Shown: positions 1-11,390 of the stretch, piece after piece | How the letters are laid out: each line of letters opens with the position of its first letter | How positions within the stretch are numbered: the stretch's first letter is position 1 | Assembly: GCA_030077755.1 (NCBI GenBank) | Contig: JAQJZZ010000011.1 | Location: 1,364,001 to 1,428,000, forward strand | Length of the DNA stretch: 64,000 nt | Source of the DNA: Filosporella fistucella | Taxonomy: Eukaryota; Ascomycota; Leotiomycetes; Helotiales | Direction: 5' to 3' | The notes under the pieces: model-generated | What the model was told of the DNA's origin: nothing | Seen by the model: the letters and a program-made list of their open reading frames with translations, nothing else | Databases searched by the model: none | Program-made: the position numbers and the translations under genes

Positions 1-2019
1 GAATGGCAAGATGGGCCAGATCAAGAAATGCAGCCACGGGACCCGAGGACGAGAAAGCATCTGGAAAAGATGGAAGATACTACATCTAGACTGGTTAACC
101 GCATCATTCAAGAGTTTCAGATATTCTCTGAAGCAGACCAAGCGGCGGCGTCTGCAGGCCGTGACATACAGCTTCAGATGAGGGACATGGCTGAGCAAAT
201 AAGGACGTTGCGAAAGAGCTTCGCCAGTTACCCGCAATATTATTGGGATAGCGACAAGACAGTCGCGGAGCAGCGCTCTGCAGTTCACTGCACTCTAAAT
301 TCAGTGTTTATGTCGGCCAGACCAGATCAGTCCAATATCAACCTAATACTGGCCAAAATTTGTTATAGCCTCCTTATCTCATCTGCTCCACCGAGCATCG
401 AAACCTATAATCTGCTGTTATATCAACTCAGTCGACTAAAACAGCATAAAATCGCACAAGTAGTAGTGGAGTCTTTCTTCAACGAGACAAAGATGAAGCC
501 GACAAAACGGACCATACAATTGATAGTCGACCATTACGCAGCGAGCAACGATCAAGGAGGGCTCCGGAACATGATTCAGAAGATGAGGGGAACTGCAGGG
601 GATATGTTGATACGCAAAAGGAGCCTATTCTTCAGCTTTCTTCCCTCAGTACGAAAATGGGCATTAAACTCCAAAGTCATCCATCGGAGCGGCTATCTGG
701 TGGAGAAGGCCCCCAGAGATCAAGCAATTTTCAATTCTCTCGTTAGCGGGTGTCTCAAGGTCGATCTATTCAAAGACGCCGTTCGGTTCACCGTAGCTTC
801 GTTTCGTGAGCGACAACAAGTATCAGCGGAGGTTCTTAGCAATGTTCTGCAGACTTGTTCCGCTAGAGCAGATCTCTCGGCTGGCTTCTCGTTACTCCGT
901 GGAATCATCGCAGCACTGTTGAATGACTGGGACAGCATTGTCTATTCCAAGCGTGTTCGCTATTTTCTTCACAAACTGATGATTAAATGCGGCCTCTACG
1001 ATGGTATCAAACTATCTCAACACTTACCCCGCACGTTGTCTCGTGAAATGCTTGAAACATTACTGCGTCGCATGCGCATAGAGTCTCTGATGGAGTCGGT
1101 GGATCACTCTGCGCAGACCATCCAAACTGTGGCGACGCAGCTCATCAGAGGCCGAGTTGAACAGGGCCGCACACAGCGGGCCGTACTTACTTTGACTAGC
1201 TTTCTGGAACAGGAAACAAGAAAGATAGAGAGACGGAACAATAACCAGAAGAGTCTGTTGACACGAATGTCTGCGGTGGAGTTATGGCTTAGGAAAAATG
1301 CCGACCGGACTTCTGCCATTGAATGGGAAGTCTTTTCACTGCTATACCGCAGGTCTTCGCCGGATGTTCAGACGGCATATAATCGCGAAATCGCCAGTTG
1401 GAAAGAATATTGGGACACAACCAGAATTTCGCAGCGGCTAGCACTCTTGAAACGATTGCGTCATTCCTTCAAGATCAGTCTTTTGACAAGGTTTCGGCAC
1501 CATACCTGGCTTGTGCAAAACATCGAGAGGGATATTCTTGCAGATGGCTTCCAAGATTCCCCAGATGCAGTTAACACAGTCTCTGCATCGAACGGACAGC
1601 CAACTGGACAAGGATGTAGCCATCGTAACAAAGCCTCACGAAAACTGGAGCTGCTGGGTAGACTTCGTCGACGACGTTTGGCAGGGCATGAGTTTACTGA
1701 TTTTCCGAATCTATCGGTTACAAAAGTCGCAACTCGAAGGCCCCCCACAGAGTGGCAATCTATCAAGCGTATCAAAGCCGTAAAGGCTAAGACTACCAAG
1801 GTCAAACCTATTGAACCCGAGAATCAGGCTACGTCAAAGATAAGGGAGCAACCCAAAGCCACTAGACCTCTTCAAATTCCAAGGACTGTCCTGCCCGCCA
1901 ATTTTGGGGGCAAATGGGATAGTTCTAAAAGTGCTCAGAGGAACAGCGTTCATCCACGCCTTCCTGTCATTCCAGTTCGAAATTCTCAGCAGGTTATTTC
2001 AGGGCATTTTGGAGCATGA
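1..2019 (+). CDS. Pentatricopeptide-repeat-like protein (5' end probably outside window)
   Basis: The reading frame is open from the first base of the window to a TGA at 2017-2019. The first in-frame ATG is at 28, giving 663 residues, but since no stop precedes it the true start may lie upstream. The protein has helical repeat-like segments of the PPR type: around residues 122-185 (starting S-I-E-T-Y-N-L-L-L-Y-Q-L) and around 230-295 (A-I-F-N-S-L-V-S-G-C-L-K). The last ~150 residues are basic and Lys/Arg/Pro-rich. Fungal PPR proteins usually act in mitochondria on RNA processing or translation, but no targeting peptide can be judged because the N-terminus is uncertain. I cannot assign a specific orthologue. 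It converges with the next gene over about 470 bases. Confidence 0.72.
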   Translation, partial: EWQDGPDQEMQPRDPRTRKHLEKMEDTTSRLVNRIIQEFQIFSEADQAAASAGRDIQLQMRDMAEQIRTLRKSFASYPQYYWDSDKTVAEQRSAVHCTLNSVFMSARPDQSNINLILAKICYSLLISSAPPSIETYNLLLYQLSRLKQHKIAQVVVESFFNETKMKPTKRTIQLIVDHYAASNDQGGLRNMIQKMRGTAGDMLIRKRSLFFSFLPSVRKWALNSKVIHRSGYLVEKAPRDQAIFNSLVSGCLKVDLFKDAVRFTVASFRERQQVSAEVLSNVLQTCSARADLSAGFSLLRGIIAALLNDWDSIVYSKRVRYFLHKLMIKCGLYDGIKLSQHLPRTLSREMLETLLRRMRIESLMESVDHSAQTIQTVATQLIRGRVEQGRTQRAVLTLTSFLEQETRKIERRNNNQKSLLTRMSAVELWLRKNADRTSAIEWEVFSLLYRRSSPDVQTAYNREIASWKEYWDTTRISQRLALLKRLRHSFKISLLTRFRHHTWLVQNIERDILADGFQDSPDAVNTVSASNGQPTGQGCSHRNKASRKLELLGRLRRRRLAGHEFTDFPNLSVTKVATRRPPTEWQSIKRIKAVKAKTTKVKPIEPENQATSKIREQPKATRPLQIPRTVLPANFGGKWDSSKSAQRNSVHPRLPVIPVRNSQQVISGHFGA

Positions 2020-2492
2020 GGCTTGATCAAACATGAAGAAAGATGTCTTTTGTACATAGCAACGTTTGCATAGCATAGACTGGCGTTCTGGAGTTTGGAT
2101 TACGGGCAGCAATTCGATTGCTCTTATGAGAGAATAGAGCGCGTGGAATACAGAGGGATAAGGGCTTAAGAATCCAGCATGTGGAAAGTAAGAAATCAAA
2201 TATTCGGTTTTTAGGCGAAGACCGGTACATTATGGAAACCAAAGAGCAGCTGGTAAGTTTGGGATACAGTCAAGGAATATTTTTGGGCTGATCCAGATGG
2301 CGAACAAGTACAGCATGGTCATCTGCTTGATAGCTGACTCTTCCATGATCTGAGAGGAGACGAATGTTCTAGTCAAGCGCAGTCACACTTTCATCCGCAA
2401 GCTCACAAGTCTCGAGGCTCTTTCCATTAGGTTAAGCAAGATATTGATAGGCAAAGACAGTAATTCACATCTAGATTATCTCCCATACAGAC
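2020..2492. other. Convergent intergenic region
   Basis: 3' flanks of the PPR-like gene (plus) and QNG1 (minus). Only short shadow frames; no RNA gene or repeat seen. Confidence 0.6.
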
Positions 2493-3885
2493 TCAATACC
2501 AAATGCTCCGTGTCCTATGGTGGGGTATCTCTTCCTGGCCATCCTTCTCCCTTTCCTTCATAGTATCGTACAAAAAGAAGTCGATCAGGACGGCATTTAT
2601 CTTAGCCTCGGGGTGGTGCCTAAGTATTTCCCTGCGAATGAGCTCAACGCACCATATACTGCAACCTAAGAACGGATTAGCATCGAGTCTTGAACCGAAT
2701 TTAAGCTTTTGAGAAAGGGAGAGGTAGATATAAAATTGATGGTAGATGTTCGTAGGCTCCAGGTTCAGGAGGATTATTGAGGATTCCCAGCTTCACATTG
2801 AGCTTTCGTTGGTAGATTGAGTTGAGCATAGGAGAGTGATCTCAACTTACCTCTCAGCTGGATTTCCCATGTATTTCCACTCTCTATTAGCTGCTTCCGC
2901 CGGATGGCGTTATCAAGCAAGGGGCTGTACCAAAGACACCCAAGACTGTTGAGGATTTGAGGGACTCGATAGTCAGCAAACATGGTTATTTTATCAATGT
3001 CCTCGAATTCACCAAATCCCTCTGCGTCGAAGGCTGCCCAGATATCGGCCACACAAATTTGGGCACGCTTCAGGAACCTCACGCTCTTGCGATTCTCAAA
3101 GCGGACAACGTCATTGAAACAAGGAAAGTTGTCGGCAAGTATGTTGACAAGCGCCGCAGCTGAGTGGTCGGCTTCTGCAATACAGTTTGTGAAGCTACAT
3201 TGGAATTTCTGCAGGTCTCCATCAGCGATGGGAACCCACACAGGAGCAAACGAGATGTTTCAGACCTCGTAAAGGATCTGCCCAGCTTCTCGGAGGCAGG
3301 TCATCCTCTCCTGGAACAGAGGGATTTCTTCCTCCGTCGAGCTCCTGAAAACATGTTTCAAAACCTCTTCGGTACACTCGTCTTCATTTTGCCAGAAGTC
3401 CGAAGATGTTATAGGAATATCTGTGAACCAGGAATATAAGCTGTGAGTCCGAGCGACTCGGCCGCGAACTGACCTTCATCAAGTGCTCTCTGCAACGCAG
3501 CCACCAAACTCCAGTATCCGGTCCACTTCTTTCCCTTGTATTCAATTGCGAATCGCTCATCGTCATCTTTTTCAGACCAGAACGAAAAGTTCAACAAGTC
3601 CATAGTAAAGATGAAAGCAACTGTGCTTTCATCTTTGGCTTTTGGATGAAGCTCATGTGATGACCATGTCCTGGTAGAATACTCTTTTTTTTGCATCTGA
3701 TCATAAATCATTGCTGCTGCAGCTTTGGTTGACTGATAATCGAGTGCCACGTCGATTGAGTTATCATACACATATTCGGCTCCTTGTAAAACTTGAGTAT
3801 CCGTTATTTTAGGCGTTATAGCTGTCTTTTGAAAATGCTGACGAAGGAAGTCCAGTAGATCATGGTCTGCTTCGTCGTCTGACAT
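2493..3885 (-). CDS. QNG1: Queuosine 5'-phosphate N-glycosylase/hydrolase (queuosine salvage, DUF2419)
   Basis: Four exons, complement(join(2493..2665,2851..3208,3266..3420,3474..3885)), coding 365 residues. Introns are GT-AG: 3421-3473, 3209-3265 and 2666-2850. Family hallmarks are clear once spliced: D-I-P-I-T-S-S-D-F-W across the first junction, the A-D-Y-R-V-P-Q segment with conserved Asp in exon 3, and R-G-C-S-I-W-C-V-E-L-I across the third junction, ending with the I-N-A-V-L-I-D-F-F-L-Y-D C-terminal signature in exon 4. The family releases queuine base from queuosine 5'-phosphate so it can be inserted at tRNA position 34. I chose the ATG at 3885 (M-S-D-D-E-A-D); an in-frame ATG at 3927 would add 14 residues. 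The gene is divergent from UBA2. Confidence 0.9.
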
Positions 3886-4311
3886 AATGGCAAACGGAAA
3901 AAAAGAGCTCTTGAAGTTGAAATCCACCTGAAAGGAAATCTAGGCAACGTTGAAGGGCAGGGCAATAAGGGCATCCGTAGGAGGTTGAAGTTTTAGATAT
4001 GGTGGTTTCTACATGACCATTCAACTCACAATTCTACTTGAAAGCTGAACTTGAATCTGATGATTGAGTAATTGACCTCCAAGTTCTACCGCTTGGGAAA
4101 TATAAAACAATTCGGGTGTCCGTGCAACACTCAAGCCGATAAGAAATTCGCTTACTGTACGCGACGCGCTGGTACAGTAGCCTCGCCCGTTGGTACCTGA
4201 GAGTCGTCATGATCAAGCGCAATTCAATCTGCTTATCCAAACCTCAACTTGATTCTTTTACACTCCTCGAAGAAGGTGGTACTTGGCCAACGCCATTGGA
4301 ATCAGAAAAAA
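3886..4311. promoter_or_regulatory. Divergent promoter region QNG1/UBA2
   Basis: About 0.43 kb separates the two start codons, so the genes must share 5' regulatory sequence. No specific motif could be assigned. A short open frame inside (4034-4240, minus) looks non-coding. Confidence 0.5.
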
Positions 4312-6735
4312 ATGGCAAAACGCGATGCCTTCAACACTCAATCGCTAGGCGCTCCATTGAATACGATGGTGAAGGAGGTAAGAAAGGATCACGCATCTTG
4401 AACTCCATATGCCATCTCTTGGTGGCAGACAACCATCCAGGCTTCGAAATTCTCCCGTATGATTGAGGGGATATCTGCGGGCCTTTCGAGATGCCTATTG
4501 GTTCTGTCCCGTCTTCCCAATCCTTGTTCTGATCACTCAGTTATTGCGCCTTGTGAAAGTGGACTCTCTTGCTAACGATTCTATACAGTCCCGCATATTG
4601 ATGGTTGGCGCTGGAGGAATCGGATGTGAGCTCTTGAAAAACCTTGTACTTTCTGGCTTCGGCGAAATCCACATCGTGGACCTCGATACTATCGATCTCA
4701 GCAACTTGAATCGACAGTTCCTCTTCCGACATGAGCACATCAAGAAGTCGAAAGCGTTGGTTAGTTCCTTACATGTCAGGATACAATACAATGCTAATAG
4801 ATGATACTTAGGTGGCAAAGGAAGTGGCACAGAAGTTTAATCCGAGAGTAAAGCTGGAGGCGCATATGGCCAATATCAAGGATCCGCAATTCAACGTCGA
4901 CTATTTCAGAGGATTTTCTATCGTCTTCAATGCGTTGGACAACTTAGATGCACGCAGACATGTGAACAAAATGTGTCTTGCTGCGGATATCCCTTTAATT
5001 GAAAGTGGCACCACTGGATTCAATGGTCAAGTTCAAGTCATCAAGAAGGGCGTCACAGCTTGCTACGACTGCTCCCCGAAGGAGACCCCCAAGAGCTTCC
5101 CCGTCTGCACAATCCGAAGTACTCCAAGCCAACCAATTCATTGCATAGTCTGGGGAAAGAGCTACTTACTTAGGTAAGTACTGGAAGGACGTCGCATAAA
5201 TGCTCCTGCTAAGAATTTGCAAGTGAAATATTCGGTGCGAGTGAAGATGAATCCCCTGAATTAGATCATTCAGAAGATAGTGAAAATGGTTTGCAAACCC
5301 TCGTGGTCTAGCCTAACAAGTTTCGCTAATTCCACGATAGCTAAGGAAATTGAAAAGTTGCGACAGGAGTCCCAAGCACTAAAACAAATACGAGATACTA
5401 TGGGTACTGAACCTTTCTCACAACTTTTATTCGACAAAGTGTACCAAGATGATATCGTACGTTTGCGGTCGATGGAGGAGATGTGGAAAACCCGGCGACG
5501 TCCAGAGCCGCTCGACTTCGCAACCGTAATGAAGGCTGCTGCTGAGTCCGAGGCGGCTAAGAATAGCATCCTGAAGGATGGTCAAAGGATATGGACTCTT
5601 CAAGAAAATGCTGTGGTATTCAAAGACAGGTATGTTGCGATTTGGACAATATGAACGAACGGCGTGTTGACTTTTATAGCCTGGCGCGATTGAGCAGGAG
5701 GATGTTGGATATGAAATCTTCAGCGAATGGAAACTCCGCCGAGCCAATGATTACATTCGACAAGGACGATGAAGATACATTAGACTTCGTTACAGCTAGT
5801 GCCAACTTACGGTCGATTGTTTTCGGAATTGAGGCCAAATCTCGTTTCGACATCAAGCAAATGGCAGGAAACATCATCCCTGCTATTGCAACTACCAACG
5901 CAATTGTGGCTGGCCTATGTGTTCTGCAATCGTTCAAGGTATTGAAAGGCGATTACTCAAGTACAAAGGAGGTTTTCTTGTCGCCATTTGCTTCCGAACG
6001 ACTTCTAGCCTCCGACAGAATTCGCACCCCAAATCCGGACTGCCCGGTATGCAGCGTGGCACAAACGCGTGTCCTAGTTGATATGTCAAGAGCAACCCTA
6101 GGTAATTTGGTGGAGGACTTCTTACGATTGCAACTGGGTTATGGTGAGGAGATAGTGGTCAATCACGGCAATGATCTGTTGTATGACATCGAGGAAACGG
6201 ACAATCTGGCAAAGAAGCTTAGTGAACTTGGTATGTGTAGCAACGCTCACAATTGCCGCAACGCTAATAATTTGTTCAGGCATTAAGGGGGACAGTTTTT
6301 TGACAGTCATTGATGAAGATGACACAAATCCAAGAGTCAACCTCATCTTGAATGTCCAAGAATCGTATGCACAATATTTCATTTCTTTGTGCATCTCAGC
6401 TGATTATGTACAGTGTTGCAAATGAGGAAAAGCCGATTAAGGGTCTTGATATCAGCATGGCGTCTGGCCCAGATGCGCCTTCATCACCCATTCCCAGGAG
6501 AAAGAAGTCTGTCCCAGAAACAAACGGCCATGGCACAAATGGTGCAGCACCTCAGAACGGCTTCCCTAACGGATCGGGCACTCCGAAGAAAGGACGAACT
6601 GCCAGCGAAGCTTTTGGCTCAGAATCGATCAGTGCGAAGAAGGCCAAGCTCAAGAAAACCTCGCAGGATATCGAACATGAGGTTATTGAAATAAATGACA
6701 CCGCCGACGGAGCCATCTTGATCGATGATGACTGA
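4312..6735 (+). CDS. UBA2: SUMO-activating enzyme catalytic subunit (E1, Uba2)
   Basis: Eight exons, join(4312..4377,4589..4759,4812..5173,5224..5288,5341..5629,5680..6230,6280..6364,6414..6735), 636 residues. With Aos1 it adenylates SUMO, forms a thioester and passes SUMO to Ubc9, mostly in the nucleus. The ATP-binding G-A-G-G-I-G is at residues 29-34. Zinc-binding C-Y-D-C is at 163-166 and the second pair is in C-P-V-C. The catalytic Cys lies in [10 protein letters not shown] (Cys178, offset +5 from human Cys173). A ubiquitin-fold region follows. The C-terminal tail has a basic K-K-A-K-L-K stretch (likely nuclear localisation) and hydrophobic-acidic V-I-E-I-N and A-I-L-I-D-D-D segments resembling SUMO-interacting motifs. 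The first exon (22 residues, M-A-K-R-D-A-F-N) is separated by a 211-nt intron; the others are 49-52 nt. Confidence 0.95.
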
Positions 6736-6810
6736 TCACTTTCCTTTCATCTACCATGATATTTCTGCTTCTATAGCTACATGAGTCATCTCTACAATCA
6801 GGATAGAAGA

Positions 6811-7932
6811 TCATGTGGCGCTCAAACCCCCATCAAGGTTGAGGACACAATTATTTGCATACTTGTTGGCAGCCAGAAAGAGAGCAGCATCGGCAATCTC
6901 AGAAGATTCTCCGAAACGTTTCAGGGGTATGGAGTTCAGGGCATTGGAATGTGCTTCGGGAGTCATAGCTGCACTTGTATATTAGACTTCATTGGGCGTA
7001 AAACAGGCGGATAAACGGGGGCGCGGCCATGAGTCCATATTGAATCTCTGAATGTAATTGCACAAAGCCACATACCTTCTGTCATATCTGTGTTGATATA
7101 CCCGGGTACAATCACATTAACACGAATATGCCTTTCTCCCAATTCAGCAGCTAATGCTCGAGTCAAACCTGACAAGTTAGTATTGCTTCGAAGATTTATG
7201 GTAGTGACTTCTCACCTATGACCCCAGCTTTACTAGCAGCATAAGCGGTGCTGCCCTTTCCTCCCTTCACTCCAAGCAAAGAGGCAATATTGATGATGCA
7301 TCCTGTTTGAGGTTATGATATCCGTCTAGTAGGAAAACCCGTGGGCAAAAACTCACCTCCTGTCGACCCCAACATCTTCTTCCCTACCGTCCGACACGCC
7401 ATCATAGTCCCCATTAGATTCGTATCCAGCACTTTTTCGATCAATGCCTGCTGAGTGACGAATAAGGGCGAATAATGTGTGATGCCAGCCGCATTCACAA
7501 GGAGGTCGAACTTTTTCTATTGGTCGAAGTCAAAATATTATTCACCTCAAATGATATGATATACTGGAATCTTGTCCGGTAACACTTGGAGCAAGAAAGA
7601 AATATACAAACCTCATTTCGAATCTGGCTCTCCCAAAACGCAACCTCTCCCACATCTCCGACTATAGTCCTATGTTCTCTTTCCCCAATTTGAACTGTGG
7701 TATCTAGGCTCTTTCTGACGCATTCAAGAGTCTCTCTATTTCTGCCGATTATTACACAGGTAGCCCCTTCAAGTGCGAAACGTTGAGCGATAGCTAAGCC
7801 GATGCCACGTGAAGCACCCGTGATGAGTGCCGTCCGGCCTCTTAAAGTCTGATGCACTGGTGTAGAGTGAGAAAAATGGCGGAAATGAGTTCGTGGGAGA
7901 AGAATGAGGCGCTTTAGCAGAAAATGCCGCAT
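6811..7932 (-). CDS. Mitochondrial 3-oxoacyl-[ACP] reductase-type short-chain dehydrogenase (OAR1-like)
   Basis: Five exons, complement(join(6811..6968,7076..7168,7216..7302,7357..7516,7612..7932)), 272 residues. The NADP-binding T-G-A-S-R-G-I-G is at about residues 38-45, N-A-A-G at about 115-118, and the catalytic Ser168 and Y181-x3-K185 are all present. The N-terminus is Arg/His-rich with no acidic residue in the first 26 positions, as in mitochondrial presequences. The C-terminal L-N-L-D-G-G-L-S-A-T ending fits 3-oxoacyl-ACP reductases of type II fatty-acid synthesis, which supplies lipoate precursors in fungal mitochondria. Substrate is inferred from family resemblance; another SDR substrate is possible. 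Splice sites are all GT-AG. It is the downstream partner of the Aur1-like gene on the same strand. Confidence 0.87.
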
Positions 7933-8334
7933 ATTGGATATATTTGGGTGAGAGATGAAGGAGTAAGAGAAAGTTGCAAGAAATTTGGGATTAATGACGG
8001 GAGGTTCTATTTCGTCACGTGCTAAGGCGATAGTTTCGCATCATGGGTGTCTCACAATTTGGCGGGTAATAAACAGGACAGGAGTAAAGCAGCTTCGAAG
8101 GCAGGAAAATCAATATTTTCTTTCATGAGAAAGTGGATGTGAAGTTGAAGAAAGACATTAATACAGCTTGCGGAGATCTCGGTAGCCACTGTCGCTGAGC
8201 TCAAAAAAAAAAAAATTTCACGAGGCTCGGACAAGCAAAAAAGGAGTGTAGTGTTTCGCAGATTAATGGGTATCTTCAACTTCACAACCCTTATTCAAGG
8301 TTTCTGGAGCTCTCTAGTATAAAGTGACAAGCTC
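7933..8334. other. Intergenic region with a 13-base A tract
   Basis: Upstream flank of the OAR1-like gene and downstream flank of the Aur1-like gene. A run of 13 A occurs at 8203-8215. No gene supported. Confidence 0.55.
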
Positions 8335-9694
8335 CTACTTGACAGTAGGAGGTTCCCTGACTTTCCAAGTTGCACCCAAATCCTCAACCCACGCAGCTTC
8401 TAGATCACTCTCCCTTCCACTCAATTCCGCTCGTTCAACACTCGTCCGTGAGCTGTCCCCGTCGGAACTGCTATCTTCTAGAACCATCTCATAACCTTTC
8501 TCCGGCTGGGTATCGAACAAATACTGGAACCGTGTCCCCTCAAAAAGTCGCTGCCATCCATTTCCTCCACTAACGCCAATTGCATATGCCCTGTCGATAC
8601 GTAACAAACTCCTATAGAATATTGAGAATGCAAATGCAGAATAAATCAGCCCACCGAGGAGGTCAATACGCCAGTGATGCCGCAGATACATGGTTGAAAA
8701 CCACTGCCATAGGACATAAAATCCTAACAAGAAAGTCCCCTTCCGAGAATATCTTGCAACGAAGAAAAAGCAGCAGCAACTGAAAGCACCATGCAAGGAC
8801 GGAAAGGCTCCAAATACGAGAGGGGATGCCTTAAATGCATTTGCGTAAATATGCGTCCCCAACACTTTATCAACTCGAACTAAACCGGCTGCAGAACCCG
8901 GCATGCTGTAGTTCCCCTGAGGAAGAGGATACCCGTACTGATCCCCGTACCACGGTGCTGCAGATGGAAATGATAGGTGTGTCATAATTCCGAGGCAATT
9001 TTGTATCCCAAAACACCATGCGAATATAGAAACGACCCCTGGGGACGCGAACAACCAGAGCCAGAATGCGGCCAGGAAAGGAGAAACGAAATGGATAACT
9101 CCGTAGGATAGCCATGCCTATTTAGTCAGAAAAATTCTCTCCTCAGCATGTGCCGACGTACAAATACATCAAGAGCCGCGCAGAGGTTATGTGTTCCGGC
9201 GTATAGAATATTGAGCAAAAGAGGTGGCAGAGCCGCCAAAATGGATAATTTAGATCGTCGTGTAAGGGCATACATCCATGAATATCCGAATGCAGCAAAT
9301 AACGATTGTATCAAGACGCCAGTGGTCGTGATATCGAAAAGTCGGCGGTCTGCTTGCTCGAGATAATTCACATCGATTAAAGGGCGGATGGAGGCATCAA
9401 TTCGCCAAGCTATGCAGGATGTCAGATTGAACTTTGAATAAGAACCCGGATCGCAGCGGAAGAAACAACATACCATTTTTGAAAGTCGTGATCCAGATGA
9501 GGATAAATGTCATATTAATGAGAATGTGTCTCAGCAACCCAAAAAAAGAATGTCTGTTGCGAATGTTAATTTTGCAGTGCCAAAACTTGGTTCCTGGGTG
9601 GCTGATGTCGTCAGAGCATGCCATACCTATTGAGAAGCGTTTTGTATATATGAAGGAAAAAGCGCCCCACGGCGCCTGGGACCTTCTCTACCAT
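8335..9694 (-). CDS. Aur1/Ipt1-like PAP2-superfamily inositolphosphotransferase, divergent
   Basis: Four exons, complement(join(8335..9117,9168..9409,9474..9553,9627..9694)), 390 residues. Splicing joins K-T-L-L-N to R-H-S-F-F-G, F-K-N to A-W-R-I-D and A-A-L-D to A-W-L-S-Y-G-V-I-H-F; each joins in frame. The protein is strongly hydrophobic with several predicted membrane helices. Aur1-type lipid phosphatase motifs are present: F-G-A-F-P-S-L-H-G and R-H-H-W-R-I-D-L-L-G-G, giving the His/His/Asp triad. Residues around N-Y-S-M-P-G-S-A-A-G-L-V-R-V-D match the Aur1 lumenal loop. Aur1 makes inositol phosphorylceramide in the Golgi and Ipt1 adds a second inositol phosphate. The loop and termini look different from canonical Aur1, so I infer a paralogue and do not name it. 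The C-terminal ~60 residues are acidic/Ser-rich. Confidence 0.82.
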
Positions 9695-11390
9695 TTCGAA
9701 TGAATGTTGAGCAGAATGGACAGCTGTAACTCCTATGCGGACTCCATACAGAGGGAGGGTAGTTAACAAGAAATGTGAAAAGATGTGTAGTACGGCTGGA
9801 AACTAAAGATACCACCATCTTACCTTTAACGGACCTACCAAACAGTCGACGGAGCTAGAGCTTATTTTGCTGGCACAGGGCCTGTCTATCTCAAGCAGAG
9901 ACTAGGGATCAAAGTGGAAATCCAATTAGAGAAAATGGAAGCTGCGTAAGAGGAAGCGGCAGTAATAGACGGCGGGGACCGGTTCCTATGCCAGGTCCGG
10001 ACAATACAAGGCGATTAAGACGGACACTCTTCCCTGGGCTATGGGACAGCGGGATAAGGAGACGTAGACGCAGAGTCAGAACCACATCATTTTTTGCAAA
10101 ATCGAGGAGCAAGAAGGGTCGGATGCGCGGCATGAGCAGAGTGCCGAGCAAGGAAGCCCTCTTCCTGCTAAGAATCCTGGCTTAGTTGGACACGCGACTC
10201 TAGTGGAGCAGGGCGGCAACAGATAAGATTGTCGAATTATGCACCGGCACATTGGAGCGCCTTCTTAGTGCAAGGCAGGCACAAAATACAAGTATTTGAT
10301 TACTCGAGGCTTTGGAGAATGAGATAGGTGACGGTGATATTTCCGTTATGCTCTGGTGGTTCTCTGGCAACTAGTCAAGAGACTGCTCCTGCTTCTGCCT
10401 CTGCTTCTGGATTCGGATAGCTCCATCCATCCAGGCTGCATTTTTCAACCAACCGTTACTACATGACATGCCCACCATATCCAGAGGGTGAGGGATCATC
10501 TTGTTCAACAGCACAACTCGCACAGTAATCACTATGCTGCCAAGACCATATCGTCCACTCTCCTGTGCGTGGGTGCGAAGCTCCGAATCCGAGAGATCTC
10601 GAGCTGCTTTTCAACTGGATTGAATTTCTGGATGGTCTGAGCATCGAGGTTGGCAGGAAAGCTTGGCACTTTCACCACAACGGGCATCAATTTGTTGTGG
10701 TTAATACTACAATTGCCATGTCAGATGATGCTGCCTGTTGAGATACGTGTATTGTCCAGTCGCATTGTAACGAGCCCGTTGTTTTGTTGATTCGGGTGGA
10801 GGTAGCGCCACATCAAACATACTGCTGTTGTTTTGGGCCATGGCGACATGTTGGTTATTGATAGCTGGTGAATGGATGCAAGCAGCAATAAATCTGAAAA
10901 GACATGACGTCTGACATTTTCAGCCACGGCCGGGATTGATAGAGGCGAGAAGCCGAGAGAGAACCTTGGGACTGGAACGAGAACGACCTGACGGAAGAAA
11001 ACACAGTCCACGTGCTGGCCTTCTAAAAGGAGAAATGTGTGGAGTTCTGCAGCCCACCGGACATTCTGAGTTGAGATCAAACTCTAAAACAAAGAGATAA
11101 ATTATCGCAAGTATAATCAATTGGCCTGACTGTTGGAACCGCGAAGGCTGCAAACACATTCAAGTGATACTTCCCTTATTCGTAGGTAATCCAGTGTTTA
11201 TGAAAGAGAAGAAGGAAACGTTTGCGAGTAAGCAAATTGAATGGTACGTCCTTCGCCGTGTTTCTTGTCGGCTATCGGTGCTACGCCTCCCGCTTCTTCG
11301 AAATCACATCGCGTCTCTCAACGCGACTTCATATTTCCTACTGCATCCACGGGCAGAGTCACCAGAGCACATCCCGAGCTCGATCACAAC
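9695..11390. other. 1.7 kb divergent intergenic region
   Basis: Separates the Aur1-like gene (minus) from elongin C (plus). Open frames here are short, overlap one another and mostly lack an ATG start. No family resemblance, tRNA or repeat recognised; the stretch presumably holds both promoters and 5' leaders. Confidence 0.5.

Noticed and set aside
10721..11080. 119-codon minus frame before elongin C
   Set aside because: Starts at TTG, not ATG, and has no recognisable features.
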